From contig JANQTR010000065.1 in the NCBI GenBank assembly GCA_030731635.1, forward strand, positions 1 to 5,687: a stretch of 5,687 nucleotides of DNA, read 5' to 3'. Made by a program: the position numbers and the translations under genes. Shown here piece after piece: positions 5,615-5,687 of the stretch (positions are counted from its first letter, which is position 1; each line of letters starts with the position of its first letter). The notes under the pieces are model-generated. The model made no database searches and had not been told where the DNA came from. It saw only the letters and a program-made list of their open reading frames with translations. Origin of the DNA: Erythrobacter sp. Its GTDB lineage: Bacteria > Pseudomonadota > Alphaproteobacteria > Sphingomonadales > Sphingomonadaceae.

Positions 5615-5637
5615 ATCTGACAGATCGGACTAACGCC

Positions 5638-5687
5638 ATGGGATACCCCTCCTCCCAGGGTCTTTACGACCCCGCCAACGAACATGA
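5638..5687 (+). CDS. gltB: Glutamate synthase large subunit, first 16 codons, cut by window edge
   Basis: The frame from ATG 5638 reads MGYPSSQGLYDPANEH and then the first two bases of an Asp or Glu codon. GLYDPANEHD is the well-known N-terminus of the GltB alpha chain, which in the family continues into the CGVGF motif. The catalytic Cys of the class II glutamine amidotransferase domain would therefore fall about three codons past the window edge, after removal of a short propeptide of roughly 18 residues. GltB with GltD makes two glutamates from glutamine and 2-oxoglutarate using NADPH, in the cytoplasm. The ribosome binding site is weak (CGGA, 5626-5629, 8 nt spacing). Only 50 bases are visible, so the call rests on the signature alone. 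Confidence 0.85.
   Translation, partial: MGYPSSQGLYDPANEH

Larger units (their letters stand above)
5369..5637 (+). promoter_or_regulatory. gltB upstream region with nested inverted repeats, possible leader RNA
   Basis: No gene is seen in these 269 bp. From 5498 onward it is rich in complementary segments: TGTCGGCA (5498-5505) with TGCCGACA (5608-5615); GTCCGA (5512-5517) with TCGGAC (5625-5630); CCGGGCAA (5521-5528) with TTGCCCGG (5551-5558), enclosing GCCGC/GCGGC (5534-5538 / 5541-5545); GTCGGCA (5566-5572) with TGCCGAC (5608-5614); and GGCCCGC (5584-5590) with GCGGGCC (5601-5607). Some pairings exclude each other. TCGGAC overlaps the weak gltB ribosome binding site. A promoter for gltB is expected in the AT-richer part at about 5425-5470, but no clear -35/-10 pair is visible. 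No T-run terminator for the preceding gene was found. A regulatory leader is inference. Confidence 0.4.

Noticed and set aside
4511..5685. Long minus-strand frames (278 and 309 codons) opposite the unknown membrane protein
   Set aside because: They are Ala/Ser/Arg/Gly-rich translations with no membrane or domain pattern, and one would cover the gltB start. The plus-strand frame has an organised domain order and correct gene context.

Overview
The window looks like chromosomal DNA from a GC-rich alphaproteobacterium, most likely a sphingomonad (Erythrobacteraceae or a relative). This rests on the protein sequences, the dense high-GC coding with long antisense shadow frames, and a dispersed-type palindrome (GTTCCTGC-4 nt-GCAGGAAC) between two genes. 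The taxonomic placement is inference; no rRNA or other marker gene is present.

Layout. Four genes lie on the minus strand, read from about 2940 down to 1. They are a 90-residue single-pass membrane protein of unknown function (2940-2668), an exosortase A-type O-glycosylation ligase of the O-antigen ligase/WaaL superfamily (2654-1272), a MaoC/NodN-type (R)-specific enoyl-CoA hydratase (1169-720), and the first 200 codons of an acetyl-CoA C-acyltransferase (thiolase) that runs off the left edge (601-1). The thiolase has no stop inside the window, so a simple ORF scan misses it. Three genes lie on the plus strand from 3039: an exosortase-A-associated GT4 glycosyltransferase of the Daro_2409 type (3039-4286), a 348-residue membrane protein of unknown function (4322-5368), and the first 16 codons of gltB, the glutamate synthase large subunit (5638 to the right edge).

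How the genes fit together. The glycosyltransferase and the ligase diverge from a 97-98 bp intergenic region. Both belong to families known from PEP-CTERM/exosortase loci, which build and attach or export surface polysaccharide. The two unknown membrane proteins are each the close neighbour of one of these genes (13 bp and 35 bp gaps), so they are candidates for undescribed accessory parts of the same envelope system. The exosortase itself, PEP-CTERM substrates and the other expected glycan genes are not in the window. The hydratase and thiolase form a separate acyl-CoA metabolism pair. gltB belongs to nitrogen assimilation.

The least explained stretch is the 269 bp before gltB. It contains several nested inverted repeats, including two mutually exclusive partners for one strand and a possible pairing with the weak gltB ribosome binding site. 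This could be a regulatory leader RNA, but in GC-rich DNA such pairings also arise by chance. No tRNA, rRNA, CRISPR array, insertion sequence or clear intrinsic terminator was seen.
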